Assembly: GCF_900107685.1 (NCBI RefSeq)
Contig: NZ_FNRQ01000004.1
Coordinates: forward strand, 390,573-454,572
DNA: 64,000 nucleotides
From: Paraburkholderia sartisoli
Lineage (GTDB): Bacteria > Pseudomonadota > Gammaproteobacteria > Burkholderiales > Burkholderiaceae
Direction of reading: 5' to 3'
Shown here piece after piece: positions 44,334 through 53,979 of this stretch. Position 1 is the first letter of the stretch, and each line of letters begins with the position of its first letter. A program made the position numbers and the translations under genes. Under the pieces are notes generated by a model that worked only from the letters and a program-made list of their open reading frames with translations, was not told the origin of the DNA and searched no databases.

Positions 44334-46400
44334 CTACGCGGCTGCCGTGTGCTGAAGGAGCGTGCCGAACGCATCGGCGGTGAGCGGCTTGCCGAGCAGG
44401 AAGCCCTGAATCTCGTCGCACATCATCGTCTTCAGTTTGGCGAGCTGCGAGGGCGTCTCGACGCCTTCGGCCACCACGTCCATTTCAAGCGAGTGCGCGA
44501 GCGCGATGATCGCGGAGACGATTGCGTCACCCTCGTGACCATCCGCATCGAGACCGTTCGTGAAGAAGCGGTCGATCTTCAGCTGCTTCACGCGAAAGCG
44601 CTGCAGATAGGCAAGGCTCGAGTAGCCCGTGCCGAAATCGTCGATCGCGATCTCGAAGCCGTGGTTCTGGAACGCGTGAATCATCTCGATGGTTTTCGGC
44701 GCGTCCTGCATCGCAACGGTTTCGGTGATCTCGAACATGATCTGATGGCATTCCACGTTTTCCGCGCGCACGATTTCCAGCACCGTGTGTACGAGATCGG
44801 GCTGCATCAGCTGTCGTGGAGACAGGTTGATCGCGACACGCATCGCCGGGAGGCCCTCCGCCATCCACCGGCGAATCTGTCGGCACGTCTCGCGCACCAC
44901 CCAATGTCCGATGTACACAATCTGCCCCGAGCGCTCGGCGATCGGGATGAACTCCATTGGCGCAAGCAGGCCCAGTTCAGGATGATTCAGCCGGAGCAGC
45001 GCCTCCGCGCCCGCAAGCTCGCCGCTGTCGCCGCGAAACTTGGGCTGGAAATGCAGCGAGAAATGCCCTGACGAAAGCGCCTCGTGCAGCGCGTTTTGAA
45101 TTTTCAGCGTGCGCGTCGCGGCTTCGTTCATGCCGGCTTCGAAGAACCGATACGTGCCCCGGCCCGCGCGCTTTGCTTCGTACATCGCGGCGTCGGCGTT
45201 TTTCAGCAGCGTGTCGACGGTGTCGCCGTCGTCCGGATACAGCGAAATGCCGATACTCGGCGTCACCTGCATCGGCTGGCCGTCGCTCCATGCGCCCTCG
45301 CGCATCCGCTCGAGCACGCCTTCGGCCACCGCTTCCGCTTCACGCGGCGCCGCCAGATCTTCGAGCAGCACGACGAATTCGTCGCCGCCCAGACGCGCCA
45401 CCATATCGCCGCCCCGCACGCAGCGCGACAGTCGCTGCGCGAACGCCTTGAGCACCTCGTCGCCGACGGAATGGCCGAGCGAATCGTTGATCGTCTTGAA
45501 GCCGTCGAGATCCATGAACAGGATCGCGAACCGCGTCCTGTTGCGGCGCGACGTCCCGATGGCGGCCACGATGCGCTCGGTGAGCGCCCGGCGGTTCGGC
45601 AGGTCGGTAAGCGCGTCGAACGCGGCCATGCGCACGATCTGTCCGTTCAGCCGCGATACCGAACCGGTCAGGAGCGTGGTGCGCGCATCGAAACGGGACA
45701 TCATCAGCGTAACGATGAGGATGGCAAAGCTGAAGAGCGTGACGGTCGTCGCGAGCCACTCGGAATCGATGCCGTGCGCGGCGCCGCAGATCGCGCCAGC
45801 CGGAAATTCGGCGGCTGCGACGCCGGTGTAATGCATGCCCGTGATCGCGAGTCCCATCACCAACGCCGCGACAACCCGCTTTTCGATCACGAGGCGCTGC
45901 TTCGAATCGCGCAGTGCGTGCGCGATCCACAGCGCGGCCGTGGCGGCGACAATCGCAATCGCGATCGATGCGCCAAAGAGCACCGGCTCATAGTGAATGC
46001 CGGGCTGCATCTGCATCGCGGCCATGCCGGTGTAGTGCATGCCGGCAATGCCGAAGCCCAGCAGGATGCCGGCCGCCACCAGCCGCAATGGCCTGAGCAC
46101 GCCTTGCGTGACGATAAAGAGCGCGAACCAGGACACGAGTATCGCGATCGCGAGGGAGTATCCGGTCGTGCGCAGATCGTAGCCAAGCGGGATCGGCAGC
46201 GAGAACGCGAGCATGCCGATGAAGTGCATCGACCAGATGCCGACGCCCATCGCCGCCGCGCCGCCCGCCAGCCATGCATGGCGCGCGACGGTTCCGCCGA
46301 GCAGCGTGATACGCCCCGCCAGATCGAGCGCGGTATAGGAAGCGAGTGTCGCTACGATGAGCGAAAGTGCGACCAGCCAGAAATTGTATATGCCGTGCAT
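44334..46400 (-). CDS. membrane cyclic-di-GMP protein: MHYT-GGDEF-EAL
   Basis: The 688-residue protein has an N-terminal seven-helix MHYT sensor (about 1-235) with three copies of its motif (SMHFIGM 58-64, GMHYTGM 120-126, GMHYTGV 188-194), then GGDEF (about 255-425) and EAL (about 435-680) domains. The cyclase site GGDEF (338-342) is intact and preceded at the right distance by RGGD (329-332), a product-inhibition site. The phosphodiesterase residues also look intact: EAL 466-468, INLS, FEITE, DDFGTGYSSL, LKID, AEGVET. Both activities are therefore possible. MHYT is proposed to sense gases through metal. No neighbour points to the controlled process. Confidence 0.95.
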   Translation of the reverse strand: MHGIYNFWLVALSLIVATLASYTALDLAGRITLLGGTVARHAWLAGGAAAMGVGIWSMHFIGMLAFSLPIPLGYDLRTTGYSLAIAILVSWFALFIVTQGVLRPLRLVAAGILLGFGIAGMHYTGMAAMQMQPGIHYEPVLFGASIAIAIVAATAALWIAHALRDSKQRLVIEKRVVAALVMGLAITGMHYTGVAAAEFPAGAICGAAHGIDSEWLATTVTLFSFAILIVTLMMSRFDARTTLLTGSVSRLNGQIVRMAAFDALTDLPNRRALTERIVAAIGTSRRNRTRFAILFMDLDGFKTINDSLGHSVGDEVLKAFAQRLSRCVRGGDMVARLGGDEFVVLLEDLAAPREAEAVAEGVLERMREGAWSDGQPMQVTPSIGISLYPDDGDTVDTLLKNADAAMYEAKRAGRGTYRFFEAGMNEAATRTLKIQNALHEALSSGHFSLHFQPKFRGDSGELAGAEALLRLNHPELGLLAPMEFIPIAERSGQIVYIGHWVVRETCRQIRRWMAEGLPAMRVAINLSPRQLMQPDLVHTVLEIVRAENVECHQIMFEITETVAMQDAPKTIEMIHAFQNHGFEIAIDDFGTGYSSLAYLQRFRVKQLKIDRFFTNGLDADGHEGDAIVSAIIALAHSLEMDVVAEGVETPSQLAKLKTMMCDEIQGFLLGKPLTADAFGTLLQHTAAA

Positions 46401-46645
46401 GTTTGAGCAGCGTGCTCGAATGAATCGGGTTAGCGGGTTAACGGCCTGCGCGGCGTTTACTTAAACCTGATTTCTGGGGTTTTGCTTCTGGTGCGTTGCC
46501 CCGTGTTGCGCAGCAAACGTTTGCTTGTTCGTTGTTGGGATGCTGGCTGGTGTGTCGACGTGCAGCCGGGGAAGGAAGGGGCATTTTTCGGTAAGCCGTA
46601 GTCGTAATCTTGCGCCGGACTCGCGGCTCGCCGGCACGATGGACG

Positions 46646-47527
46646 CTACGTGCGAGGCTTCCGCGACCGGCTGCTCAGCACCATCGCGATGCCCCCAAGA
46701 ATCGCGGCAGAAGCCGCAACCAGGCGCGGCGTGATCGTTTCTGACAGGAACGCTACTCCACCAAACGCAGCAATCAGCGGCACCGACAACTGTACAGTGG
46801 CGGCTCGCATCGCAGTAAGCTTGCTCAGCGCGGCATACCAGATGACATACCCAATGCCGGATGTGAGCGCGCCGGAGACAATCGCCAGAACGACCCCAGC
46901 TCCGTTCGCGTAAGTGCGGGCGCTGGCGATGAAAAGCACGCTCAGCAAGAGGGCAAACGGCGCGGCCCGCGCGAAGTTTCCCGCCGTGGCAGCGAGCGGG
47001 TCGGCCACTCCGCGGCCGCGCAACGAGTACACGCCCCACGCGACGCCAGCGATTGCCATCGAGGCTGCGCCGAGGGGCGGTGGCGCTGCGATACCCGGCG
47101 ACACGAGGTAGACAAGCCCTGCGACTGCAACTGCGAGACCGAGCCATGCTGCGGATCCGAACTTTTCACCGGAGCGCAAACCCACGCTGAACATGGTCAA
47201 TTGAACTGCGCCGAACAGAATCAATGCCCCCGTGCCGGCGGGCAAGGTGAGATACGCGAAGGAGAAGAAGGCGGCATAAACAAACAGCATGGCAGCGGCG
47301 AGCCAGTCGACATGACCGGGCGCCGACCGTTCCGACCTGAACCGCACGATGACGGCGAGCGTGATCGCACCGGAAACCAGCCTGATGCAGGCAAAGCTGA
47401 CAGGATCGATTTGCCCCCGCTGCAGCGCGAGCCGGCACAACAGTGAATTGGCAGCGAAGGCGAACATCGCAACCGCCGTCAGGACGGTCGTCTGCAAGAT
47501 GAGCAGGCCAGCGCGCGATTCATGCAT
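46646..47527 (-). CDS. DMT family transporter (EamA)
   Basis: The 293-residue protein has about ten transmembrane helices in two EamA-type halves, a common drug/metabolite exporter fold. Clues are the conserved SLLCRLALQRGQIDPVSFA near the start and SGIGYVIWYAALSKLTAM in the second half, with the closing Gly-rich helix and a basic tail. Exporters of this type act on amino acids and metabolites; the substrate cannot be told. An 8-base overlap with a short upstream open frame may not be meaningful. Confidence 0.9.
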   Translation of the reverse strand: MHESRAGLLILQTTVLTAVAMFAFAANSLLCRLALQRGQIDPVSFACIRLVSGAITLAVIVRFRSERSAPGHVDWLAAAMLFVYAAFFSFAYLTLPAGTGALILFGAVQLTMFSVGLRSGEKFGSAAWLGLAVAVAGLVYLVSPGIAAPPPLGAASMAIAGVAWGVYSLRGRGVADPLAATAGNFARAAPFALLLSVLFIASARTYANGAGVVLAIVSGALTSGIGYVIWYAALSKLTAMRAATVQLSVPLIAAFGGVAFLSETITPRLVAASAAILGGIAMVLSSRSRKPRT

Positions 47528-48222
47528 GGATCACTACCAGAACGACTGCCCACGACAGCAGCGCCACGCCGAGAGGCGTCCCCAGACACGTGCCCCAGCG
47601 AACGTTCTTTTTGACAGCCATCACGGATGCCAGCATGACGGGTTGGGGCACAGGCAGTTGCAAACCTCGAGCGGACGACCTTCCAGGCGATAACTCATAC
47701 GAACTCCTGTTGAAGGCACGTGAACGCCACACTTTGTCGCCGCTGGGCGGAGCTGCAAGGGGCCGCGTGATTTTCCCGCTGCGGGCCGCGCTCAGTCAAG
47801 TTCGATGAAGGTCAGGCCAGCGGTTGTGCGAGGTCACTGCGTCGTTCAACCCGGTTGACAAGGGCTCATCGACGTCCGCGCAGCGCCACATCATCGAAAG
47901 ACGGCATTTTTGTTCGTACGGCGACTATGACCGGCTGCTTGCGAGCCGGCATCCAGGACAATGACCGCGAGAATCCAGCAAGCCGCCGTTGATGTCGTGC
48001 AGGCTCCAATCGCGGTAGTGGGTTGATCTGAGCCGGTTGTCGCCGGGCTGTGTGCAACCGATACCTGCCTGTCGCCACTCCCGAACAAAATGCGCTCCTG
48101 AGAGGCGCATAATCCAGGTTGAACGGAGTTCCCTTCCGTCGCCGGACGCGCTGCCAGCAGTGCGCCCCTTGCCTGTAACGTTGGTGGATTGACGAGAATC
48201 CTCAATCAGAAGGAGTTTGAAA
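47528..48222. other. intergenic region, no recognised gene
   Basis: About 700 bases separate the DMT gene and the cupin gene. A short minus-strand frame from 47636 or 47621 to 47520 would encode 34-38 residues with one hydrophobic helix (LGVALLSWAVVLVVIH), but without a good ribosome-binding site; it may be the end of a lost membrane protein gene. The rest is A/T-richer than average and I see no operator or RNA gene in it. Confidence 0.4.
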
Positions 48223-48666
48223 ATGACTCTTAGCGGCGCGGCGGCATGCGAACCAATCAATGTTGGTCAATTGCGTATTCAGTACCTGATAGATGGAACT
48301 GCGACAGGCGGGATGGGTGTTTTTGAGTTGACCGTGCCCCCTGAATCGCAGGCTCCGCCACCACACAGCCATACACGTAATGAAGAATGCGTCTATGTCC
48401 TGGAAGGCACGCTTCGGTACTCGGTCGATGGGATAGTCCGAGACCTGACACCGGGAGAATGGATGTTCACCGCTCGCGGATCGGTCCATCACTTTAGCAA
48501 TCCGCACAAGGGCACAGCCCGTGCATTGATCGTCCTTACTCCCGACATTGGTGCCCAGTATTTTCGTGACGTCGGAGCAATCGTAAACGCTGGCGGACCG
48601 CCCGACCGCGAGAAACTTGTCGATGTCATGTCCAGGTACGGGCTCGTGCCAGCGCCACCACGATAA
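48223..48666 (+). CDS. cupin domain-containing protein
   Basis: The 147-residue product is a single-domain cupin. The first cupin motif, PPPHSHTRNEECVYVLEG (about residues 47-64), provides two His and a Glu as likely metal ligands, and the second has SVHHF (about 87-91). Cupins include dioxygenases, isomerases and sugar-binding proteins; no activity is assigned. AGGAG lies 7 bases before the ATG at 48223, so I prefer it to a TTG two codons earlier. It stands alone. Confidence 0.88.
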   Translation: MTLSGAAACEPINVGQLRIQYLIDGTATGGMGVFELTVPPESQAPPPHSHTRNEECVYVLEGTLRYSVDGIVRDLTPGEWMFTARGSVHHFSNPHKGTARALIVLTPDIGAQYFRDVGAIVNAGGPPDREKLVDVMSRYGLVPAPPR

Positions 48667-49146
48667 GCAACGATCGTCCCCAATATCGATAGTCCGCCCC
48701 GCTTCGCGGGAGTCCCTGAACCCAGGCGTTGAACGTCGACCCCCGGAAATCTCATCTGACCGCGTAGGGACGTCCCGAGTCGGTCATCGTCGGGCTCAGT
48801 GCGGCCACAAACGGCCTTTCGGCATTGCCTCATAGATTGTCAACAAATCGCCTGACGGGTACGCTTCCAGTGGCCAGCGGGTTAATGGCTCGGCTAGTCT
48901 AAAATCGGCGTTCACCGCCGATAGGTCACGGTACGTCATGAGTTGCTCCCCGATCGTTCGAATAGCCGTGCGCCGGTGGTCGTGTCGTTCGAAGCTTGAG
49001 CAAAATTGGAAACTGAAGCATGCGACATGACGGAAAAGCCTCCTGACTTTTGGTTCGGTTTGCGATCGGCGCCGGACATGCAAGCCGCGACGACGATGAC
49101 CGCGCAACAGGTTAAACATCCTCATCGCGAGACAACGCGCACCGCA
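48667..49146. other. intergenic region with a possible 47-residue frame
   Basis: This 480-base gap between the cupin gene and sdaA contains one short open frame (see 48796-48939) and no terminator that I can defend. Confidence 0.4.
48796..48939 (-). CDS. possible small protein, unrecognised
   Basis: The frame encodes 47 residues starting MTYRDLSAVNADFRLAEPLT, preceded by GGGGAG at a 7-base spacing. I do not recognise the sequence; it has no signal or membrane segment. It may be a real small gene or the start of a truncated one; the good ribosome-binding site is the only support. Confidence 0.25.
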   Translation of the reverse strand: MTYRDLSAVNADFRLAEPLTRWPLEAYPSGDLLTIYEAMPKGRLWPH

Positions 49147-50535
49147 TCAGCACTCGACGATATTCACCGCGAGGCCGCCGCGCGACGTCTCCTTGTACTT
49201 GGTCTTCATATCGGCGCCGGTCTCGCGCATCGTCTTGATAACGGAATCGAGCGACACGTAGTGACTGCCGTCGCCGCGCAATGCCATGCGCGCCGCGTTC
49301 ACGGCCTTCACGGAGGCCATCGCATTACGTTCGATGCACGGAATCTGCACCATGCCGCCGACCGGATCGCACGTCAGACCGAGATTGTGCTCCATGCCTA
49401 TTTCGGCGGCATTTTCGACCTGCGTCGGCGTGCCGCCCATCACGGCGGCGAGCGCGCCCGCGGCCATCGAACACGCGACGCCCACTTCGCCCTGGCAACC
49501 CACTTCCGCGCCCGAAATCGACGCATTGAGTTTGTACAGGATGCCGATCGCGGCGGCCGTCATCAGAAAATCGATCACGCCCTGTTCGTTCGAGCCGGGC
49601 ATGAAGCGCGTGTAGTAATGCAGCGCAGCGGGAATGATGCCCGCGGCGCCGTTGGTCGGCGCGGTGACGACGCGGCCACCCGCCGCGTTTTCTTCGTTGA
49701 CGGCGATCGCGTACAGGTTGATCCAGTCAATCATCGACAGAGGATCTTGCCGCGCACGCTCAGGGTTGCCGGACAACGAGCGATACAGTTGCGGCGCGCG
49801 TCTCTTGACGGTAAACGGGCCCGGCAGGTTACCTTCGGCGTCCGGATTACCAATACCGCAGCCGCGCGCTACGCACGATTGCATCACGTCCCAGATCTTC
49901 AACAGACCCGTGCGCGTTTCCTCTTCGGTGTGCCACATGCGCTCGTTTTCCCACATCAACTGCGCGATCGATTTTCCGGTCGACCGGCACAACGCGAGCA
50001 GTTCGTCACCGCTGCGAAACGGATGCGGTAGCTGATCGGCCGCCGACAACACCTTCGTGTTCAGCGCGCCCGCTGTCACGACAAAACCGCCGCCCACCGA
50101 CAGATATGTGGATTCGCGCAAGGTCTCGCCGACTGCATCGAAAGCGCGTAGTTTCAGGCCGTTCGGATGTTCGGGCAGCGCCTGCCGATAGAACGAAATG
50201 TGATCTTTCGGCACGAAAGGCACCGAATACGTGCCGAGCAGCGCGAGCGACTTCGACTTGCGGACGGCTTCGAGACGCGCGGCGATCGTGTCGGGATCGA
50301 CGGTATCGGGCGCGTCGCCAAGCAGGCCGAGCATCACACCGCGATCCGTGCCGTGACCCTTGCCGGTCGCGCCGAGCGAGCCGTACAGATCGACCTTCAC
50401 CGATGCCGTTGACGGCAGAAGGCCGTCGCGTTCGAGCCCTTGCACGAACATCAGCGCCGCGCGCATAGGCCCGACCGTGTGCGAACTCGAAGGGCCGATA
50501 CCGATTTTGAACAGATCGAACACGCTGACTGCCAT
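49147..50535 (-). CDS. sdaA: L-serine ammonia-lyase (L-serine dehydratase)
   Basis: This iron-sulfur enzyme converts L-serine to pyruvate and ammonia in the cytoplasm. The 462-residue single-chain protein has the N-terminal beta domain ([15 protein letters not shown], residues 9-23), and a C-terminal alpha domain with [36 protein letters not shown] and [15 protein letters not shown], which hold the cluster Cys. GGAG precedes the ATG at 50535 by 6 bases. It is monocistronic here. Length and motifs are typical. Confidence 0.96.
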   Translation of the reverse strand: MAVSVFDLFKIGIGPSSSHTVGPMRAALMFVQGLERDGLLPSTASVKVDLYGSLGATGKGHGTDRGVMLGLLGDAPDTVDPDTIAARLEAVRKSKSLALLGTYSVPFVPKDHISFYRQALPEHPNGLKLRAFDAVGETLRESTYLSVGGGFVVTAGALNTKVLSAADQLPHPFRSGDELLALCRSTGKSIAQLMWENERMWHTEEETRTGLLKIWDVMQSCVARGCGIGNPDAEGNLPGPFTVKRRAPQLYRSLSGNPERARQDPLSMIDWINLYAIAVNEENAAGGRVVTAPTNGAAGIIPAALHYYTRFMPGSNEQGVIDFLMTAAAIGILYKLNASISGAEVGCQGEVGVACSMAAGALAAVMGGTPTQVENAAEIGMEHNLGLTCDPVGGMVQIPCIERNAMASVKAVNAARMALRGDGSHYVSLDSVIKTMRETGADMKTKYKETSRGGLAVNIVEC

Positions 50536-50866
50536 TACTGCTCCTGCTGGATGGTGATGAAAAAGCGATTGCCGCACCGGCAACGGCAGGCACACCGCGA
50601 GCCACGCGGGGGCGTCGGAGCGAGCTTGAGCGCGATCGGCGCATAGCGGCCGTCGAGCCGGGCGGCAAGATGAAAGAGTTCCGCCGCGCTAACGTTCGGA
50701 AATTGAGCGTTGCAATACAGCAGCCGATCAAGTGCCGGATTGGCGGGAACCCAGACCCATAATTGGCCGGGGTGTCATATCCGTATGCGCTTGAAGTAAG
50801 GGTTGCCGGACTTCTCGTGCAATCTCCAGCGGCGTGCTCCTGAGAGGCCGATCAGCGCGGCGTCGC
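50536..50866. other. intergenic region, nothing recognised
   Basis: About 330 bases lie upstream of sdaA and downstream of the transporter gene. The region should carry the sdaA promoter. I see no riboswitch-like fold or gene. Confidence 0.45.
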
Positions 50867-52168
50867 TCAGCCTCGCGCTGTGCGCCTTTTCATTGCCCTC
50901 CCGATCACGACGAGCGATATGCTGCTGACCAACGCAGCAAGCAGAACGTAGTAACTGGGTGCGAGTTTGTCGCCTGTTACGCCGATGAAGAATGTGACAA
51001 TGAAGGGCGCAAACCCACCGAACAGTGTCACACCCAGACTGTAGGCGAGAGACAGGCCGGTAGAGCGTGAGCGGGTCGGGAAGATTTCCGACATCAAAGC
51101 CGGCATCGGCCCAGAATAGGCTGCCTTGAAGATGCCCGCCGCAGCCTGCAATGCAAGCAGCCAGCCGAAGGTCGGGTGAAGATTCAGCCAGTAAAACATC
51201 GGGTAGATGGTGACGGCCATCAACACCGACGACGTGAGCATGATGCGCACACGCCCGATGCGGTCGGACAACGCGCCCATGACCGGGGACAGCAGGAACT
51301 GCAGGCCGCCATTGAGCACGACGACCCCGAACGACTGGGCCGCTGGCAGCCCCAGTTGCTTAACGGCGTACGTTGGCATATAAAGTTGCAGTACGTAAAC
51401 CAGAACGGTTGACTGTGCTACGACGCCGACCGCCAACAGTATATTTCCCCACTGATTACGAAATAGCGCGTCGCCAGTCGGCGTAGCACGCTTTTTCTCA
51501 GCGAGGAATTCCGGCGTTTCATCCAGATGCCGGCGAATGTAATACCCCACCGGACCTACCAGCAGGCCCAACACGAACGGCAGGCGCCACCCCCATCCTT
51601 CGATCTGGGCGGACGGCAGCCAGGTGGTGAGAATGCCGCCAACGGCCGAGGCCGTGATGGCGGCAAGCCCCTGGCTGGCAAACTGCCAACTGGCGAAATA
51701 GCCGCGCCGGCTCGGGCTGTGCTCGACCATGAAGGCGGTCGCGCTACCGAACTCGCCACCGACCGCGAAACCTTGCACCAGCCGCGCCAGCAGCACCAGA
51801 ATCGGCGCAGCCAGGCCGATGCGTTCATACGTCGGCATCACAGCGATGACAAGCGTGGCGAGGGTCATCAGCATGATTGATACGGTCAGCGACGCGCGGC
51901 GACCTTTCCGGTCGGCATAGATCCCAAGCACGATGGCACCGATTGGGCGTGTGAGAAACGATATGCCAAACGAACCGATAGCCAGCAACAGCGAAATCCA
52001 CGCGTCGTGCGCTGGAAAAAATAGCTTCGCGATCACCGGCGTGAAAAAGCCGTAGACCAGAAAGTCATACCATTCCAACGCGTTGCCGATCGAGGAAGAT
52101 ACGATAATGCGCCGTATCTGGCTTGCCGAGACGGGGGCGCTTCGTTCCGAAGCGCTGATGCTGATCAT
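50867..52168 (-). CDS. MHS family MFS transporter (metabolite:H+ symporter)
   Basis: The 433-residue inner-membrane transporter has about 12 helices and the MHS-type features SSSIGNALEWYDFLVYGF near residue 24, RPIGAIVLGIYADRKGRRASL, and the mid-protein RLVQGFAVGGEFGSAT. This branch includes carriers of proline/betaine, citrate, shikimate and other acids driven by proton symport. The gene is 37 bases downstream of the gamma-glutamyltransferase-family gene and probably in its operon, so it may bring in that enzyme's substrate. Confidence 0.92.
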   Translation of the reverse strand: MISISASERSAPVSASQIRRIIVSSSIGNALEWYDFLVYGFFTPVIAKLFFPAHDAWISLLLAIGSFGISFLTRPIGAIVLGIYADRKGRRASLTVSIMLMTLATLVIAVMPTYERIGLAAPILVLLARLVQGFAVGGEFGSATAFMVEHSPSRRGYFASWQFASQGLAAITASAVGGILTTWLPSAQIEGWGWRLPFVLGLLVGPVGYYIRRHLDETPEFLAEKKRATPTGDALFRNQWGNILLAVGVVAQSTVLVYVLQLYMPTYAVKQLGLPAAQSFGVVVLNGGLQFLLSPVMGALSDRIGRVRIMLTSSVLMAVTIYPMFYWLNLHPTFGWLLALQAAAGIFKAAYSGPMPALMSEIFPTRSRSTGLSLAYSLGVTLFGGFAPFIVTFFIGVTGDKLAPSYYVLLAALVSSISLVVIGRAMKRRTARG

Positions 52169-52205
52169 GGAAGTCTCCTTAATTTTTTATTGCGTCGGTA
52201 TCAAG

Positions 52206-53810
52206 TCAGAAACCCGTCGCCTGCCCATCGCGGCGGCTATCGCTCGCAGCGACGTAGCCGCACCCGGCGTCGTCGGACATGCGCCAGATGAACTGGCCGG
52301 ATCCGAAATCCATGTAGGGGTCTTCGATCGATCTGAGCATGTGGCCGCGCGCCTGCAAGGCCGCTACCGTCCCAGCCGGCATGGTCGCCTCCACATCCAG
52401 GGAAAAATCTCGATTGACCTTCCAGCGTGGCGCATCGCAGGCGGCCTGTGGTTGTTGTCCGTAATCGATCATGCGCGCCAGCGTCTGCACATGACCCTGC
52501 GGCTGCATGTCACCGCCCATGACGCCGAAGCTCATGACCGGCTTGCCGTCACGTGTCAGGAAGGCCGGGATGATGGTATGAAACGGCCGCTTGCCGGGCG
52601 CCACCACATTGGGCGATGCCGGAACCATCGAGAAGCCGACGCCACGATTCTGCAGGCTAATGCCGGTGCCAGGCACCACCACACCGGAGCCGAAGCCCAT
52701 ATAGTTGGATTGAATGAAGGACACCATCATGCCGTGCTCGTCGGCTGCACTCAGGTAGACCGTTCCGCCCGCTCGCGGCATGCCAAACCCGAACTGCGTG
52801 GCGCGACGCATGTCGATTTTTTTGGCGCGTTCGGCCAGATAGGCGTCGTCGAGCATCTCCTCTGGTGTGACTTCCATTGAACGCGGATCGGCAACATAGC
52901 GGTACAGATCGGCGAACGCCAGCTTCATGGCTTCAATCTGCAGATGCTGCGAATCGGCCGAATCGACCTTCAGACTGCTGAGATCGAAGTGATCCAAAAT
53001 GCCGAGTGCGATAAGCGCGGCGATACCTTGGCCGCTAGGCGGCATTTCGTGAACGTCGTAGCCGCGGTAGCGTTTGCTGATCGGCGTTACCCATTCCGGA
53101 CGGTAGGCAGCCAGGTCGGCTAGCGTCATGCTGCCGCCCGAGGCGGCGCTGTGAGCAGCCATCCGCTGGGCCAACTCCCCTTCGTAAAAAGCGCGCCCCC
53201 TCGTTTGTCCAATCAGACGCAGGGTGCGAGCGGCATCTGCCAGCACGAACCTCTCGCCGACCTGAGGCGCCCGCCCGCCCGGCATGAAGGTCTCTGCGAA
53301 ACCTGGTTGATCCTGAAGGGTTGGTATTGCCGCCGCCCACTTATGGGCCACGACTGGTGACACGCTGTAGCCGCGCTCAGCCAGTTCGGCCGCCGGCTCA
53401 AGCAGATCTTCGAACGGCAGCTTGCCGAAGCGCTCATGCAGGGCAGCCCAAGCAGAGATTGCGCCAGGCACCGTGACGGTATCCCAGCCGCGCTGCGGCC
53501 GCGATGCGCCGTACTTGCGCTGAAAGTACGCGACATCCCACGCAGCGGGGGCCGTGCCGCACGCACTCAAGCCGTGCATTGAGTGGCCATCCCACAGGAT
53601 CGCAAATGCATCGCCACCCAGCCCGCACGAGACTGGCTCGACGATGGTCAACGTGGCAGCTGCTGCGATGGCGGCGTCGACCGCATTGCCTCCGCGCAGC
53701 AACATTTGCACGCCGGCCTGCGCAGCCACAGGATGAGATGTGGCCACGGCATTGCGTGCGAACAATGGAATGCGCGCGGTTGGGTAAGGGTTTTGCCAAT
53801 TAAACGTCAT
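52206..53810 (-). CDS. gamma-glutamyltransferase family N-terminal nucleophile hydrolase
   Basis: The 534-residue precursor belongs to the gamma-glutamyltransferase family, which self-cleaves before a Thr that becomes the nucleophile of the small subunit. Here that residue is Thr350 in AGGTVYLSAAD; RNAVATSHPVA near the start, CGLGGDAFA and SGQGIAAL also fit. There is no clear signal peptide, unlike periplasmic GGT, so it is probably cytoplasmic. Possible activities include gamma-glutamyl hydrolysis and hydrolysis of small amides; the family also contains oxamate amidohydrolase (HpxW), which releases oxalate, an intriguing but unproven option. The partner transporter and divergent LysR regulator point to a dedicated uptake and hydrolysis system. 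Confidence 0.9.
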   Translation of the reverse strand: MTFNWQNPYPTARIPLFARNAVATSHPVAAQAGVQMLLRGGNAVDAAIAAAATLTIVEPVSCGLGGDAFAILWDGHSMHGLSACGTAPAAWDVAYFQRKYGASRPQRGWDTVTVPGAISAWAALHERFGKLPFEDLLEPAAELAERGYSVSPVVAHKWAAAIPTLQDQPGFAETFMPGGRAPQVGERFVLADAARTLRLIGQTRGRAFYEGELAQRMAAHSAASGGSMTLADLAAYRPEWVTPISKRYRGYDVHEMPPSGQGIAALIALGILDHFDLSSLKVDSADSQHLQIEAMKLAFADLYRYVADPRSMEVTPEEMLDDAYLAERAKKIDMRRATQFGFGMPRAGGTVYLSAADEHGMMVSFIQSNYMGFGSGVVVPGTGISLQNRGVGFSMVPASPNVVAPGKRPFHTIIPAFLTRDGKPVMSFGVMGGDMQPQGHVQTLARMIDYGQQPQAACDAPRWKVNRDFSLDVEATMPAGTVAALQARGHMLRSIEDPYMDFGSGQFIWRMSDDAGCGYVAASDSRRDGQATGF

Positions 53811-53979
53811 ATCGCAAGCTCACGAGTTAAGGATTCAGCGCCGTTGCATCGTCGTCATGCAAACATTGTTGGTGGCCGATATTCAAAAAAAAGCTAAAGT
53901 TATTTGGTTTTTGTATAAAATTTAATTGTGAAGAACCGTGCACGCACAGTGTGTCAATCGACTGACGACAGGAATTGCA

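Noticed and set aside
47520..47732. Short frame overlapping the DMT transporter start, with one hydrophobic helix
   Set aside because: No good ribosome-binding site and no recognisable family; may be the tail of a lost gene. Mentioned only in the intergenic entry.
48093..50850. GCTCCTGAGAGGC at about 48094 and 50836, similar to the CTGAGA box of the TPP riboswitch
   Set aside because: The other conserved parts of that riboswitch are not nearby and no thiamine gene follows. The shared 13 bases are probably chance.
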